Shown in pieces: positions 56,557-64,000 of a stretch of DNA of 64,000 nucleotides. Position numbers and translations under genes: made by a program. The stretch comes from an uncultured Kushneria sp. Lineage in GTDB: Bacteria > Pseudomonadota > Gammaproteobacteria > Pseudomonadales > Halomonadaceae. The DNA is taken from NCBI RefSeq assembly GCF_947497025.1, contig NZ_CANMFC010000011.1, forward strand, positions 1 through 64,000, in the 5' to 3' direction. The number at the start of each line of letters is the position of its first letter. Positions within the stretch are counted from its first letter, which is position 1. The notes under the pieces are model-generated. The model was not told the origin of the DNA, did no database searches, and saw nothing but the letters and a program-made list of their open reading frames with translations.

Positions 56557-57936
56557 ATGCATGACAACGAGCTGATCTTTCGACACGGCGATCGACCGCC
56601 GTTTCACACGGCCTTTATGGTGGCTTTTCAACATGTACTGGCCTGCTTCGTGGCCATCATCGCCCCTACCATTATCGTGACCGGGGCACTAGGGCTACAA
56701 AACGAGGCGCCCTATCTGATCAGCCTGGCGCTACTGGTCTCCGGGATCAGTACACTGATCCAGACTCAACGCATCGGCCCGCTGGGTTCAGGGCTTTTAT
56801 GCGTGCAGGGCACCAGTTTCTCCTTTGTCGCAGCGCTCATCTCGGCAGGCCTTATCGCCCGCGAGCGCGGTGCCAGTGATCATGAAGTGCTGGGGGTGCT
56901 GTTTGGCATCTGCATTGCCGGCAGTCTGATCGAAATGGCGCTGGGCAGTGTACTGCATCATCTGAAACGCGTGATTACACCGACGGTGACAGGCGTTGTG
57001 GTGACACTGATCGGATTGAGCCTGATCAGTGTTGGCGTCACCGATATCGCGGGAGGCCATGGCGCTGAAAATCCCGGTGACCCGGTGAATTTGTTGCTTG
57101 CGGTGATCGTGATCGGGGTAGTACTGACCTGCCAGCTCAGCCGCCGTCCCATGCTGCGTGTGGGGTCCGTCTTTGTCGGACTTCTGGCGGGCTGCGTTGC
57201 GGCAGCCCTGCTGGGTCGACTGGATCTGAGCGGCGTGGCGCAGGCCCCGCTTTTTCAGTTCCCTCAGCCGCTGCGCTATGGCCTGGGCTTTGATATTGCC
57301 GCCTTTATTCCGGTGGCGTTCATCTTTGCCATCACGGCCATCGAGACCGTTGGCGACCTGACCGGCTCGTCACGCGCCTCACACCTGCCAACAAGCGGTC
57401 CGGAATATCAAAAGCGCATTCGTGGCGGCGTACTGGGCGACGCTTTCAACTCTCTGCTCGCCGGTTTACTCAATACCTTTCCCAACACCACGTTCAGCCA
57501 GAATACGGGCATCATTCATCTGACCGGCGTCGCCAGTCGCCACATCGGTCTTTTTGTAGGCGGCATTCTGGTGATCCTGGGGCTGATTCCTGCCATGGGG
57601 GCCGTTCTGCAGTCCATTCCTCAGCCCGTTCTGGGTGCAGCCACCACGTTGATGTTTGGTTTGATTGCGGTCTCGGGCATTCGGATGCTGGCCGAACAGC
57701 GCATGACCCGCAAACGAGTCATGATCATCGCGCTGTCCCTGGGGGCGGGGCTGGGTGTCGAGCTGGTGCCGCAGGTACTTTCCGGGCTGCCCGAGCTTGC
57801 ACAGAGCATTCTATCCTCCTCCATCACCACAGGCGGTCTGCTGGCCATCCTGATGCATCTGGTTTTGCCCGAGCATCAGGCAACGGAAGAAGATCATGTT
57901 TCTGCCTCTATTCGGCAGACAACCGATACCCAATAA
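56557..57936 (+). CDS. NCS2 family purine (xanthine/uracil-type) permease
   Basis: Nucleobase:cation symporter-2 of 459 residues, about 14 helices. N-terminal FQHVLACFVAIIAPTIIVTG, the conserved helix 8 ETVGDLTGSSRASHL and the NAT signature in FSQNTGIIHLTG (Q-N-x-G-x4-T). Resembles XanP/PbuX xanthine importers; uracil cannot be excluded. Follows guaD after 86 bp, so it likely imports purines for that pathway. Convergent to the transthyretin-like gene. Confidence 0.92.
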   Translation: MHDNELIFRHGDRPPFHTAFMVAFQHVLACFVAIIAPTIIVTGALGLQNEAPYLISLALLVSGISTLIQTQRIGPLGSGLLCVQGTSFSFVAALISAGLIARERGASDHEVLGVLFGICIAGSLIEMALGSVLHHLKRVITPTVTGVVVTLIGLSLISVGVTDIAGGHGAENPGDPVNLLLAVIVIGVVLTCQLSRRPMLRVGSVFVGLLAGCVAAALLGRLDLSGVAQAPLFQFPQPLRYGLGFDIAAFIPVAFIFAITAIETVGDLTGSSRASHLPTSGPEYQKRIRGGVLGDAFNSLLAGLLNTFPNTTFSQNTGIIHLTGVASRHIGLFVGGILVILGLIPAMGAVLQSIPQPVLGAATTLMFGLIAVSGIRMLAEQRMTRKRVMIIALSLGAGLGVELVPQVLSGLPELAQSILSSSITTGGLLAILMHLVLPEHQATEEDHVSASIRQTTDTQ

Positions 57937-57953
57937 CCTGCATGGGAAAATCT

Positions 57954-58319
57954 TTAGCATCTGCCGGGCACCCGGCCATCGTGACAGCCTCGGTTGTCAC
58001 GGTGAACGCTGTATCCCCAGGGACTTATCAACAGCACGATGACTTCACTTGCGCCACGCGAAAGCGTCAGCTCGACCGGTATCCTGTCAAGCAGCGGGCA
58101 GTCCACGCCCCGACCGAGAAAATAGTCACGTACGTGGTAGACGAGACGATAGTGCCCACCACAACCATCCTGTAGCAGCACATCTTCAAGTTCTCCGCAG
58201 ACATTGGTATGAAGGGTCATGATGGGCTCTTCATCTCCATGGCCCTCAAGCGACACCACCATCCCCTCCACGGCAATGCCGTTATATTGATCCAGCACTC
58301 TAGTCGTCAGCGTTGCCAT
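57954..58319 (-). CDS. transthyretin-like protein, catalytic residues of HIU hydrolase lost
   Basis: 121-residue TTR-fold protein. It keeps the frame of 5-hydroxyisourate hydrolase (HiuH): RVLDQYNGIAVEGMVVSLEG, GHYRLVYHVRDYF, IPVELTL and LLISPWGYSV. By alignment to E. coli HiuH all four active-site residues are changed: His9 to Arg7 (TTRVLD for SVHILN), Arg47 to Glu (NVCGEL for KDGRI), His98 to Val, and the terminal YRGS is HRDN with about 14 added residues. Hydrolase activity is unlikely. ATG 58319 with AGGAGA upstream. Context is purine catabolism; role unknown. Confidence 0.8.
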   Translation of the reverse strand: MATLTTRVLDQYNGIAVEGMVVSLEGHGDEEPIMTLHTNVCGELEDVLLQDGCGGHYRLVYHVRDYFLGRGVDCPLLDRIPVELTLSRGASEVIVLLISPWGYSVHRDNRGCHDGRVPGRC

Positions 58320-58497
58320 GTCTGTCTCCTGAAAACATGTCTCTCTTGCCTTGAAAATCGCCTTTAAACCGGTTGATAAACGCTGATGCACAACCGATCA
58401 GGCGACATTGCAGCGATGTTCATGATACTGCGAGGCAGCCGAGCCGTGAGCCATCACTTTCGTCCAGGGCACACATGGCCTCTATTTGCGGACACAT
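58320..58497. other. gap between transthyretin-like and RND genes, no gene seen
   Basis: About 180 bp with the ribosome site of the transthyretin-like gene and no supported coding frame. Both genes run leftward, so its promoter is expected here. Confidence 0.3.
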
Positions 58498-58527
58498 AAA
58501 AAAGGCCGCACCCGGAGGTGCGGCCTT
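58498..58527 (-). terminator. terminator after the RND pump operon
   Basis: Stem AAGGCCGCACC / GGTGCGGCCTT with loop CGGA, preceded on the plus strand by A6 (T6 leftward). Ends the acrA-acrB transcript 20 bp past the acrB stop. Confidence 0.92.
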
Positions 58528-58546
58528 CGCTGAACAACAGCGTCAA

Positions 58547-61500
58547 TCAGCTACGACTGTCGTCGTCGGAAGCGTGCGTTGAGCGTCCGGTAGACGCCTC
58601 TGCCGCATTGCCCTGCCCTTCTTCCTGCTTCTGACCAATACCCAGCTTGCGGCCGGCCCACTGCGATCCCTGCATGATGAACACATAGGTCGCCGGTACA
58701 AACAGGCTGGCCAGAATCGTAATGGTGATCATGCCGCCAACCACGGGTGTCCCGATATGATGTCGGCTTGCTTCACTGGCACCGCTGGCCAGCGCCAGTG
58801 GCAGCGTACCGCCAATGAAAGCCAGTGATGTCATCACGATCGGACGGAAACGCTGTTGAGCTGCATGTTTGGCCGCTTCGACGATCGAGAGTCCTTCGCG
58901 GGCACGCTGCTGCTGTGCAAACTCCACAATCAGGATGGCATTTTTCGCCGCCAGCCCTACCACCACCAATAGTCCGACCTGTAGATAAACGCTCGTATCG
59001 AACTGACGCATCCAGACCGCCAGCACCGCACCAAGGAATGCAAAAGGCACGGCAGCAATGACCGCCAATGGCAATGTCCAGCTCTCATACTGGGCGGCCA
59101 GAATCAGAAACACCATGACGATACCAAACACGATGGCGATCGTGGCAGCGTTACCAGCATTTTGTTGCTGATAAGCCTCCCCGGTCCAGCCCATTGAATA
59201 CTCGCTGCCAAGCTCATCGTGGATGATGCGCTGAACAGCCTCTATCGCCTGCCCATTACTATATCCCGGGGCCGCCGCAATCTGGAACTGTGCCGCTGGA
59301 TAAACGTTATAGCGATCCAGCGTCGTCGGCGCCTGCTGACGCGTCATGGTGACCAGCGTAGAGAGAGGAATGCGCTGCCCATCTCCACCGCGCACATATA
59401 CCCGGCTCAGGTCATCCGGAGACTGTCGGAACTCGTCTTCCGATTGCAGATAGACCTGGAAATTACGGCTTTGACGTGTGAAATAGTTCACAAAAGCGCT
59501 ACCGAAAGTACTGGAAAGCGTCGTATTGAGATCGCCCAGATCCACGCCAAGACTCTGCGCCTTGTCTCGATCCACATCGATATGATACGTCGGTACAGCT
59601 GTGTCCAGGGTCGTAAAGGCCTGCGCGATGGCCGGATCCTTGTTGGCCGCCTGCATGAGCTTTAGAGAGGCCTGGTAAAGCTGCTGTGGATCCGCACCAC
59701 CCAGTGACTGCAGATAACCGGTCAGCCCTCCCGTTGGCGACAGGCCGATAATGGGCGGCAGATTAAATGCCATGGCCTGGCCATCCGGAATCTGCGCCCC
59801 TTTCTGCATGATCGTGCCAATAAGATCATTGGCAGTGATATCGCGCTGTGACCATGGCTTCATCGAGATGAACATGGTGCCTTTGGCCGTATTGGCCGCT
59901 CCGGACACAATGTCGAATCCGGGTATGGACGTCACATAGTCGATTCCGGGCACTTCCTCGATTTGCTTGGAAAGCTTCTGCATGTACTCATCAGTACGCC
60001 CAACGGATGCACCCTTTGGCATGGAGACCGAGGCAAGTACCAGCCCCTGATCCGTAGAAGGTATCAGGCCGCCGGGAAGCTGGGAGTAAAGCCACCAGGA
60101 AAACACACAGCAGCCAGCAAACATCGCCATGGTGATAAAGAAATGATGGATCAGGAAGCCGACACAGGCCATGAAGACACTGGTGACCTTGTCAAAGCCC
60201 TTGTTGAACCAGACAAAGGGCTTTTTGACGATCCTCAGCCAGCGGGGCTCTTCACCTTCCTTGTGACGCTTGATGAAGATGGCACTCATGGCCGGAGTGA
60301 ACGACAGTGCCACCAGTGCTGAAATACCTACAGAGATCGCAATGGTAATGGCGAACTGACGATACATCTGGCCGGTCATGCCGGAGATAAACGCCACCGG
60401 AATGAAAACCGCCGCCATAATGAAGGAAGTTGCCAGAACGGGCCCGGTGACCTCCTGCATCGCCTTGAAGGCTGCATTCATCGGTGTGATATCAGGCTCT
60501 TCCTCGAGTATGCGCTCGATGTTTTCGATGACCACGATCGCATCATCCACCACGATCCCGATCGCCAGTATCATGCCGAAAAGCGACAGCAGGTTGATCG
60601 AAAAATCGAGCAGATACATGCCGCCAAAGGTTCCCACCACGGAGATGGGTACAACGGACATGGCCACCAGCGTAGAGCGCCAGTTCTGCAAGAACACAAA
60701 GACGATAATGGCAACCAGCAACAACGCCTCGATAAAGGTATGAGATACCGACTCTATAGAGGCATCGATGAAGAGCGTGGTGTCATAGGGAATAACGTAG
60801 TCAAGGCCTTCGGGGAAACGCTCCTTCATGCTGGCAAGCGTGGTCTTGACCTCCTTGGCAACATCCAGTGCGTTGGCACCCGGCTGCTGATAGATGGCGA
60901 TAGGCGCTATGGGAGAGCCATTGACGCGAGCAATAACACCATAGCTGGACGAACCCAGCTCCACCCGGGCGACGTCACTCAGATGCAGAGAGGAACCATC
61001 TTCATTGGTGCGAAGCAAAATATTTCGGAACTGATCCGCTGACTCAAAGCGTCCCTGAGTAGTGATCGTATAGGTATAAGCATCCGGCTTCCGCTGAGGC
61101 TCGCCGTTGAGCTTGCCTGCTGATACAACCGCGTTTTGCGCCTGAATGGCAGAAGAAACCTCTGCAGGCGTCATGTCATATTGGGAGAGCTTGTCGGGAT
61201 TAAGCCAGATACGCATGGCAAAATCCTGATTACCCAACACTTCAGCCTGACCCACCCCTGGCAGCCGCCGAATTTCATCAAGAATGTTGATGTTGGCATA
61301 GTTATTCAAAAACAGTCGATCGTAGGCACCATTTGGCGAATACAGCGCCGTAAACAGCAGTACGCTGCTTGATCGCTGCTCAACGGTAACCCCCTGATTC
61401 TGTACTTCAGTCGGCAACTGGGACAGGGCTCGCTGTACGCGGTTATTGACATCAATGGTGGCCTGATCCGGATCGGTACCGATCTGAAAGTAGACCGACA

Positions 61501-61774
61501 TGCTTAATTGACCGCTATCAGCGCTGGTCGCGGTGATATAGATCATGTTCTGAACGCCGTTGATCTCCTGCGTCAGCACTGATGCAACGGTATCCGACAG
61601 TACCTGTGCACTTGCACCCGGGTAGCTTGCCGATACCGATACAGTCGGCGGCACCACCTGGGGATATTGCTCTACCGACAATCCTCTCACCGACATGAAA
61701 CCGATCAACGTGATAATGATCGACATGACGGTGGCAAAAATTGGCCGGTTGATGAAAAAACTCGATATGTTCAT
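58547..61774 (-). CDS. acrB: RND multidrug efflux transporter (AcrB/MexB type)
   Basis: 1075-residue inner-membrane trimeric pump. N-terminal FFINRPIFATVMSIIITLIG, proton-relay Asp pair in LAIGIVVDDAIVVIEN, the TM10 lysine in AAKNAILIVEFAQQQR, and large periplasmic porter loops after TM1 and TM7. Paired with an AcrA-type adaptor 15 bp upstream; no outer-membrane factor gene follows, so a TolC-like protein elsewhere is needed. The C-terminus has a long polar, acidic tail. Confidence 0.97.
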   Translation of the reverse strand: MNISSFFINRPIFATVMSIIITLIGFMSVRGLSVEQYPQVVPPTVSVSASYPGASAQVLSDTVASVLTQEINGVQNMIYITATSADSGQLSMSVYFQIGTDPDQATIDVNNRVQRALSQLPTEVQNQGVTVEQRSSSVLLFTALYSPNGAYDRLFLNNYANINILDEIRRLPGVGQAEVLGNQDFAMRIWLNPDKLSQYDMTPAEVSSAIQAQNAVVSAGKLNGEPQRKPDAYTYTITTQGRFESADQFRNILLRTNEDGSSLHLSDVARVELGSSSYGVIARVNGSPIAPIAIYQQPGANALDVAKEVKTTLASMKERFPEGLDYVIPYDTTLFIDASIESVSHTFIEALLLVAIIVFVFLQNWRSTLVAMSVVPISVVGTFGGMYLLDFSINLLSLFGMILAIGIVVDDAIVVIENIERILEEEPDITPMNAAFKAMQEVTGPVLATSFIMAAVFIPVAFISGMTGQMYRQFAITIAISVGISALVALSFTPAMSAIFIKRHKEGEEPRWLRIVKKPFVWFNKGFDKVTSVFMACVGFLIHHFFITMAMFAGCCVFSWWLYSQLPGGLIPSTDQGLVLASVSMPKGASVGRTDEYMQKLSKQIEEVPGIDYVTSIPGFDIVSGAANTAKGTMFISMKPWSQRDITANDLIGTIMQKGAQIPDGQAMAFNLPPIIGLSPTGGLTGYLQSLGGADPQQLYQASLKLMQAANKDPAIAQAFTTLDTAVPTYHIDVDRDKAQSLGVDLGDLNTTLSSTFGSAFVNYFTRQSRNFQVYLQSEDEFRQSPDDLSRVYVRGGDGQRIPLSTLVTMTRQQAPTTLDRYNVYPAAQFQIAAAPGYSNGQAIEAVQRIIHDELGSEYSMGWTGEAYQQQNAGNAATIAIVFGIVMVFLILAAQYESWTLPLAVIAAVPFAFLGAVLAVWMRQFDTSVYLQVGLLVVVGLAAKNAILIVEFAQQQRAREGLSIVEAAKHAAQQRFRPIVMTSLAFIGGTLPLALASGASEASRHHIGTPVVGGMITITILASLFVPATYVFIMQGSQWAGRKLGIGQKQEEGQGNAAEASTGRSTHASDDDSRS

Positions 61775-61789
61775 CGACTCGAACCGCCC

Positions 61790-63079
61790 TTAGTTATCGC
61801 TGTTGTCACTGGCGCGTTCATCGGCGCTGCGCTGCTGGGTCTCGCCACTGACGCTGGTACCTTGGCCCGGCTCCTTGCTGGCGCCACTGGCATCCTTGCC
61901 GGAAGGGTTGTCAGGTTCGTCATCTATATGACCATCAAAGGGTTGAGCATCGATTTTGTTACCGGCAGAAATGCCGCCAATGTTGCTGACAATGACCTTT
62001 TCATCTGCCTTGAGCCCCTCTGTGACAATAACCCAGCCCCGCGACTGCTCACCCATGGTGATAAAGCGACTCTGAGCCTCGCCCTTGTCGTTGAGCATCA
62101 TGACCTGCGGACCCTTGAGGCCTTCAGTAATAGCTACCTCGGGTACGGCAATGACATGAAAGCGCTTCAGGTTACTTAACTGCACACGCACGAACTGCCC
62201 CGGCAGAAAAAGCCCCTGAGGATTATCGAATACGGCTCGAGCCTGTACGGTACTGGTGGATTCATCGACTCGAGAACCCAGAAAATCCAGATTGCCATGA
62301 AGCGTGGTATCGGTCGTCGCACTATCATCCCCATAGGGGAAATCGAGCTCGACGTCGACAGAAGGCGCATCTTCCATCTGCCGCTGACGACGCAGGGCAA
62401 AAGCATCCGACTGCGGCAGCGAGAAGCGCACTTCAAGCGGATTGACAGGCGTGACCTCGGCAAGCTCGGTTTGAACGGCCACATAGTTGCCAACATTAAC
62501 CTGATTCAGACTGACCTGGCCGCTTACCGGCGCCTTCACGTCTGTATAGTTCAGATTGATCTGGGCACTGTCGAGCGCTGCCTGTGCCTGAGCCACAGAA
62601 GCCTTGGTAGTCTCACGATCGTTAAGCGCCTGATCACGCTGTTGCTGACTGATGGAGCCCTGCTGATATAGGCGCTGATAGCGCTCGTAGTCACGCTGGG
62701 CCTCACTATAATTGGCGCGTGCACTCTGAAGATCGGCACGTGATTGCTCAACGGCTGCTTTATAAGGTGCCTTTTCGATAGTAAAAAGAATATCGCCCTT
62801 ATCGACGATCTCGCCGGCCCTGTAGTTCTGGCTTTCCAGATAGCCATCAACACGTGCCACGATCTCGACGGACTGATCACTACGAACCATTGCCGGGTAG
62901 TTCTTGTCCAGCTCCAAGTCCATGGGCGCCAGCGTTTGAACCTGCGCCTGCTTGGCAGGTGGTGGCTCCTGCTGCTGACTATCCTGACCCTCTTCTCCTC
63001 CCCCGCACGCAGTAAGCAGTACTGAGAAGAACCCAATCAGACTCCATTCCTGGACCCGTCTGGCAAACTTCTGATTCAT
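61790..63079 (-). CDS. acrA: RND efflux periplasmic adaptor (AcrA/MexA type)
   Basis: 429-residue lipoprotein adaptor (membrane fusion protein). Signal peptide with lipobox LLTAC, then a long Gln/Pro-rich linker, lipoyl domain VARVDGYLESQNYRAGE, coiled-coil alpha hairpin (QRLYQQGSISQQQRDQALNDR region) and beta-barrel. Tail after SRGWVIVTEGLK is polar and Ser/Asp-rich. Start taken at ATG 63079 (MNQKFARRVQEW) because it gives a standard lipoprotein signal; ATG 63094 is possible. Operon start under an AcrR-like operator. Confidence 0.95.
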   Translation of the reverse strand: MNQKFARRVQEWSLIGFFSVLLTACGGGEEGQDSQQQEPPPAKQAQVQTLAPMDLELDKNYPAMVRSDQSVEIVARVDGYLESQNYRAGEIVDKGDILFTIEKAPYKAAVEQSRADLQSARANYSEAQRDYERYQRLYQQGSISQQQRDQALNDRETTKASVAQAQAALDSAQINLNYTDVKAPVSGQVSLNQVNVGNYVAVQTELAEVTPVNPLEVRFSLPQSDAFALRRQRQMEDAPSVDVELDFPYGDDSATTDTTLHGNLDFLGSRVDESTSTVQARAVFDNPQGLFLPGQFVRVQLSNLKRFHVIAVPEVAITEGLKGPQVMMLNDKGEAQSRFITMGEQSRGWVIVTEGLKADEKVIVSNIGGISAGNKIDAQPFDGHIDDEPDNPSGKDASGASKEPGQGTSVSGETQQRSADERASDNSDN

Positions 63080-63164
63080 CTGGATGATATCCATCGTTAT
63101 TAGGTGATCAAAGGGCGCCCTTTCGAAAGCGCACGATGAGGGGCAAATCAAGATGGGGCCAGTT
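63080..63164. other. leader region of the acrAB unit
   Basis: Short untranslated stretch between the operator and the acrA start, with GGATATC before the ATG at 63079. No hairpin seen. Confidence 0.3.
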
Positions 63165-63188
63165 TAGATGCATTCCTGTATGTATGTA
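63165..63188. promoter_or_regulatory. acrR box: AcrR-like operator upstream of acrA
   Basis: On the minus strand a 24-bp imperfect palindrome with half-sites TACATACAT and ATGCATCTA. Compared with the E. coli AcrR operator (half-sites TACATACAT and ATGTATGTA) 18 of 24 positions agree, including one full half-site. It lies about 90 bp upstream of acrA, where a TetR-type repressor would block transcription. No TetR gene is in the window. Confidence 0.6.
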
Positions 63189-63264
63189 AATTAATGGTGC
63201 CTGATAACAGCAATAGTCTGGGGCAGGTTTTCGAACACACCGAACCAGAAGCCAAGAGTAGCAA

Positions 63265-63294
63265 CAAAAACGCCCCGCATGGCGGGGCGTTTAA
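63265..63294 (-). terminator. terminator after the AraC-family gene
   Basis: Stem ACGCCCCGC / GCGGGGCGT (63270-63278 with 63282-63290) with loop ATG, followed leftward by T5. Ends the AraC-family gene before acrA. Confidence 0.88.
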
Positions 63295-63314
63295 AAATGT
63301 TGTGCCGTTACCAA

Positions 63315-64000
63315 TCAATCAAGGGGAACACGCAGTTCAAGACTTTTCATGCCGGCATCACGCATGCCTTCATGATAGATGACACGAGAGTGATCGACAC
63401 GAATCTGCTCATTGTGCTCCTGCGCCCAGCGAATCGCCATGTGCTTGAAGCACTGCTCGCGATCCTTTTCACTGCCAAGCGTGGCACTCATCGAACGACC
63501 GGCCGGTACCGTTACCCAGCGCAGCGGCAGCGGCGGGTTCCACGTCGCGCGACGCGTCATGCGATAACCGACATCCTTTCGCATGCGATGGGTCGGGGTA
63601 ATGTTGGGGTCGTCGTAATAAAAGCAGACAGACTCGACGATGGACTCCTTGGCATGCTGCGGGCACATGGACAACAACATCTGGCGCAGACTCTCTTCAC
63701 TGTTCTTGTCATCGCCAAAGGAGCGCATGACCAGAAAGTACTCTTCGTCATGCTCGACCACGTTAACCGGCGTTGCGTCGTCACGGACCAGACCGTTGGT
63801 GGCAATCTCTATACGCATGCTTTCACGATAACCGCGCGGCGAGCTGCCGAAGTGACGACGAAACACACGGCTAAAGGCGGCATGATCCTGATAGCCACAT
63901 TCCAGCGCGACTTCCATGATGGACTTGCGAGTATAGATCAGCAGCATGGCAGCACGGTCCAGACGGATCGCTGCGTGATAATCAGTAGGCGTCACACCGA
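63315..64000 (-). CDS. AraC-family regulator with GyrI-like effector domain (5' end beyond window)
   Basis: Partial: the frame is open to the window edge, so the true start is not seen; the apparent GTG start at 63995 is an internal Val codon. The visible N-terminal part is the second half of an AraC helix-turn-helix pair (AMLLIYTRKSIMEVALECGYQDHAAFSRVFRRHFGSSPRGY, of which ALECGYQDHAAFSRVFRRHF is typical). After about residue 70 comes a GyrI-like/SOUL effector-binding domain. This fusion occurs in Rob/SoxS-like multidrug-response regulators, and it is next to an RND pump. Confidence 0.85.
   Translation of the reverse strand, partial: GVTPTDYHAAIRLDRAAMLLIYTRKSIMEVALECGYQDHAAFSRVFRRHFGSSPRGYRESMRIEIATNGLVRDDATPVNVVEHDEEYFLVMRSFGDDKNSEESLRQMLLSMCPQHAKESIVESVCFYYDDPNITPTHRMRKDVGYRMTRRATWNPPLPLRWVTVPAGRSMSATLGSEKDREQCFKHMAIRWAQEHNEQIRVDHSRVIYHEGMRDAGMKSLELRVPLD

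Noticed and set aside
57954-58020. Frameshift explaining the unusual C-terminus of the transthyretin-like protein
   Set aside because: The three internal residue changes are in frame and no alternate phase restores a YRGS end, so a single frameshift does not account for it.

Overview
This window reads as chromosomal DNA of a moderately halophilic gammaproteobacterium of the Halomonadaceae (Halomonas, Kushneria, Chromohalobacter or a relative). The basis is protein character: proteins with many acidic residues, gammaproteobacterial synteny (thrS-infC-rpmI-rplT-pheS-pheT-ihfA), many organic-acid and amino-acid symporters, a TRAP transporter and a mechanosensitive channel. The exact genus is not decided by what can be seen. 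No rRNA, tRNA, CRISPR, integrase, transposase or phage gene was recognised; the window is mostly core genome with a few unusual details.

Layout: 0.2-3.9 kb, dicarboxylate/amino-acid symporter, cardiolipin synthase, Nei glycosylase. 3.9-10.4 kb, UvrB, an OsmC protein with a small HMA-fold protein, YgfZ, an MscL channel with a zinc-ribbon tail, release factor 3. 10.5-17.8 kb, a 76-residue proline-rich protein, a RegB/RegA redox two-component pair, an inositol-phosphatase family enzyme, a Kef-type K+/H+ antiporter, a fructosamine-kinase family protein, an MFS exporter. 18.0-21.5 kb, a tightly overlapping envelope cluster (YihG acyltransferase, LysM/degenerate LytM lipoprotein, glycosyltransferase, PAP2 phosphatase). 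21.8-26.0 kb, a TRAP transporter with two paralogous binding proteins for one permease. 26.1-33.4 kb, the glycine cleavage system: gcvT with a glycine/alanine symporter on one side, gcvH-gcvP divergent on the other, with palindromes between, then a LysR regulator. 33.6-36.2 kb, a YfcL-like protein, PpnN nucleosidase, and a MioC-type flavodoxin coupled to a small membrane protein. 36.4-43.5 kb, the conserved translation cluster read leftward. 43.7-51 kb, an OmpA-like lipoprotein, a DUF2489-type protein, a glycosyltransferase, GalE, a DASS symporter and GltS. 51.2-54.9 kb, two tandem methyl-accepting chemotaxis proteins. 55-58.3 kb, purine genes: guanine deaminase, an NCS2 purine permease and a transthyretin-like protein that has lost all four hydroxyisourate hydrolase active-site residues. 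58.5-64 kb, an AcrAB-type RND pump behind an AcrR-like operator, and an AraC-family regulator cut by the window edge.

The most interesting items are the transthyretin-like pseudoenzyme, the palindrome pair in the gcv divergent promoter, the AUC start of infC, the proline-rich small protein, the envelope cluster with a catalytically dead LytM domain, the AcrR-like operator without a TetR gene nearby, and a 17-bp tandem repeat that includes the ribosome binding site of the second TRAP binding protein. No clearly new multi-gene defence or mobile system was found. Percent identities are by eye; no search was run.
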